Made by a program: the position numbers and the translations under genes
Origin: CAZHGD01 sp964531735
Lineage (GTDB): Bacteria > Armatimonadota > UBA10988
Reading direction: 5' to 3'
Assembly (NCBI GenBank): GCA_964531735.1
Contig: CAZHGD010000076.1
Coordinates: 1-32,150, forward strand
DNA length: 32,150 bases
Notes under the pieces: generated by a model
Database searches by the model: none
Seen by the model: the letters and a program-made list of their open reading frames with translations, nothing else
Told to the model about the DNA's origin: nothing
Shown here: positions 30,828 through 32,150 of the stretch, one piece after another
Numbering within the stretch: position 1 is the first letter of the stretch
How the letters are laid out: each line of letters starts with the position of its first letter

Positions 30828-32015
30828 CTAGCCGGTCGGGTCGGGTTCGCGCCAGACGCCGTCGTCCTTGAGCAACTGGATCAGCTCGGCGACCCCCTGG
30901 TCCTGAGGAATGTTGCCCTTCACCTCTTCGCGGCCCCGGTAGAGCGCGATCTTGCCGCCGCCCTTGCCGACATAGCCATAGTCCGCATCGGCCATCTCGC
31001 CGGGACCGTTGACGATACAGCCCATCACCGCGATGTCGACGCCAACCAGGTGTTGCGTGGCCTGGCGTACTTGCCCGAGGACTTCGGTGATCTCGAACTT
31101 GGTGCGGCCGCAACTCGGGCAGGCGATGTACTCGACCATCGTCTTGCGCAGCCCTGCGGCTTGCAGCAGTTTGTAGCAGACCGGGATCTCCGCCAGCGGG
31201 TCCTCGGTGAGCGAGACCCGGATCGTGTCGCCAATGCCCTCCATCAGCAAGGTGCCGATACCGATGGTCGACTTGATGCGCGCGTACTCGCCGTCGCCGG
31301 CTTCGGTGACGCCGAGGTGGATCGGGTAGGCCATGCCCTCGGCCTCCATTCGTTGCACCATCAGCCGGTTGGCGGCGATCATGATCGGCACGCGCGAGGC
31401 CTTCAGCGACAGCACCAAGTTGCGGAAGTCGTGACGCTCGCAGATGCGCAGGTACTCCATGGCCGACTCGACCATGCCCTCGGGCGTGTCGCCATAGGTG
31501 ACCAGCATCCGGTCGGCCAGCGAGCCGTGGTTGACGCCGATGCGCATGGCGATATCGCGTTCGCGGCAGGCCGTGAGCACCGGCAGCAGCGCCTCCTCGA
31601 TGGCGTCGCGCTCCGCGTCGTGTTCCGCCGCGGTGTACTCGACCGCACTGTCGCGCGACTTGCGGAAGACGAACAGCCCGGGATTGATCCGGATCTTGTC
31701 GACGTGCTTGGCCACCTCGACCGCGATGTCGGTGCCCTGGTGATGGACATCGGCCACCAGCGGCACCGGTACGCCAAGCTCGTCCAGCCGCGCGCGGATC
31801 ACGCCGATGGCCTTGGCTTCGGCCAGGTTGGGCGCGGTGACCCGCACGATCTCGCAGCCGGCCCGCCAGAGGTTGACCACCTGGCTGACGCAGGCATCCA
31901 CATCGGAGGTGTAGGCGGTGGTCATCGACTGCACCACCACCGGATGCTCGCCACCGATCCAGACACTGCCGACCCGCACGGGACGAGTGGCGCGGCGTGG
32001 CGTGAAGATATCCAT
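30828..32015 (-). CDS. ispG: 4-hydroxy-3-methylbut-2-en-1-yl diphosphate synthase IspG (GcpE)
   Basis: 395 residues. IspG catalyses the reductive ring opening of MEcPP in the MEP pathway of isoprenoid synthesis, using a [4Fe-4S] cluster. The cluster cysteines are visible at 299 and 302 (CPSCGRT) and 333 (MGCIVNGPGE), with Glu340 as the fourth ligand. The TIM-barrel part has VADVHHQG (87-94), KIRINPG (107-113), RIGVNHGSL (158-166) and LGVTEAGDG (234-242). From memory the wording is closer to the cyanobacterial/plant type (ferredoxin-dependent) than to the enterobacterial one, for example TYGDTPEGMVESAMEY and DADYGYVGK. CAGGAG is 11 nt before the ATG, a long spacing. Other MEP genes are absent from the window. 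Confidence 0.96.
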   Translation of the reverse strand: MDIFTPRRATRPVRVGSVWIGGEHPVVVQSMTTAYTSDVDACVSQVVNLWRAGCEIVRVTAPNLAEAKAIGVIRARLDELGVPVPLVADVHHQGTDIAVEVAKHVDKIRINPGLFVFRKSRDSAVEYTAAEHDAERDAIEEALLPVLTACRERDIAMRIGVNHGSLADRMLVTYGDTPEGMVESAMEYLRICERHDFRNLVLSLKASRVPIMIAANRLMVQRMEAEGMAYPIHLGVTEAGDGEYARIKSTIGIGTLLMEGIGDTIRVSLTEDPLAEIPVCYKLLQAAGLRKTMVEYIACPSCGRTKFEITEVLGQVRQATQHLVGVDIAVMGCIVNGPGEMADADYGYVGKGGGKIALYRGREEVKGNIPQDQGVAELIQLLKDDGVWREPDPTG

Positions 32016-32053
32016 CGGGCAGACTGCTCCTGGCCTTGGGGCGACCGGCTTTC

Positions 32054-32096
32054 ATTCTAGGTCAGGTGCCCGCAGCGGACAAGGCGGGCACCTGAC
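32054..32096 (-). promoter_or_regulatory. ispG promoter embedded in a 13-bp inverted repeat
   Basis: On the minus strand, TTGTCC (32082-32077) and TAGAAT (32059-32054) are 17 bp apart. GTCAGGTGCCCGC (32061-32073) fills most of that spacer, and its perfect complement lies just upstream (32084-32096). The -35 box is in the 10-nt centre of the repeat. A dimeric repressor bound there would block RNA polymerase. The arm may also be a mobile palindrome that landed in the promoter. Confidence 0.55.
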
Positions 32097-32150
32097 GGGG
32101 TGTGAGTCTATTCGTGTGGCTCAAGCCGCCCGCGGCAAGGGCTGACGCGG
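32097..32150. other. Right edge, no assignable gene
   Basis: A GTG at 32102 opens a plus-strand frame of 16 codons to the window edge, and the minus strand has a frame ending in TGA at 32121, so the last bases could belong to a gene on either strand. Too little is present to decide. Confidence 0.2.

Noticed and set aside
32102..32150. Start of a plus-strand gene at GTG 32102
   Set aside because: Only 16 codons are visible, no ribosome site is clear, and a minus-strand alternative exists.

Overview
This is a GC-rich bacterial chromosome segment (roughly two thirds G+C by eye) from a free-living heterotroph. The gene content is a mix of housekeeping genes (rarA, nadA, trpS, scpA/scpB, dacA, a 23S/16S pseudouridine synthase, a tRNA nucleotidyltransferase, ispG, an A-type Fe-S carrier, a sigma-70 family factor) and families that expand in environmental polysaccharide users: two large secreted GH123/DUF4091-type proteins, two Gfo/Idh/MocA oxidoreductases, a xylose-isomerase-like TIM-barrel protein, a D-2-hydroxyacid dehydrogenase, a DUF362 Tat lipoprotein and a DUF6785-type membrane protein. 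This mix, together with an IspG that reads like the cyanobacterial type, suggests Armatimonadota or a similar uncultured lineage (Planctomycetota and Hydrogenedentes-like groups are alternatives). That assignment is an inference from memory; no rRNA or tRNA gene is visible to settle it.

Layout. 1-1778 (-): 5' part of a NuoG/FdhA-like iron-sulfur protein, cut by the window edge. 1941-5151 (+): a tight three-gene unit (TIM-barrel isomerase, rarA, hydroxyacid dehydrogenase). 5197-8079 (-): secreted DUF4091 protein. 8080-10478: an accessory island, with a pentapeptide-repeat gene in the middle and about 630 bp of repeat-rich non-coding DNA on each side. The repeats share a 16-bp core, placed in inverted orientation on the two sides. 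10479-15784 (-): nadA, DUF362 lipoprotein and a second secreted DUF4091 protein. 15945-18960 (+): two Gfo/Idh/MocA genes and a GNAT acetyltransferase, separated by strong hairpins. 25582-18965 (-): an eight-gene operon (CheY-like regulator, tRNA nucleotidyltransferase, M50 protease, trpS, scpA, scpB, dacA, rluB) with overlapping or nearly abutting genes and a clear TTGACG-18-TACAAT promoter. 25740-27644 (+) is the DUF6785 membrane protein, convergent with an AstE/aspartoacylase-like gene (28631-27648, -). 28837-30181 (+): an alternative sigma factor and an A-type Fe-S carrier. 30657-30268 (-): an unknown protein. 32015-30828 (-): ispG, whose promoter lies inside a 13-bp inverted repeat.

How the parts fit. 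The secreted DUF4091 proteins, the isomerase-like protein, the dehydrogenases and the oxidoreductases look like pieces of carbohydrate or sugar-acid catabolism, but no complete pathway can be read here. The eight-gene operon couples tRNA maturation and charging, chromosome segregation, cell-wall trimming and rRNA modification behind one response regulator. Fe-S proteins (NuoG-like, NadA, IspG) recur and the window also encodes an Fe-S carrier. Most likely sources of novelty are the repeat-flanked pentapeptide gene, the sigma factor with a rewritten -10-recognition helix, the Fe-S carrier with a CC motif and cysteine tail, and the AstE-like enzyme that lacks its first zinc-binding histidine.
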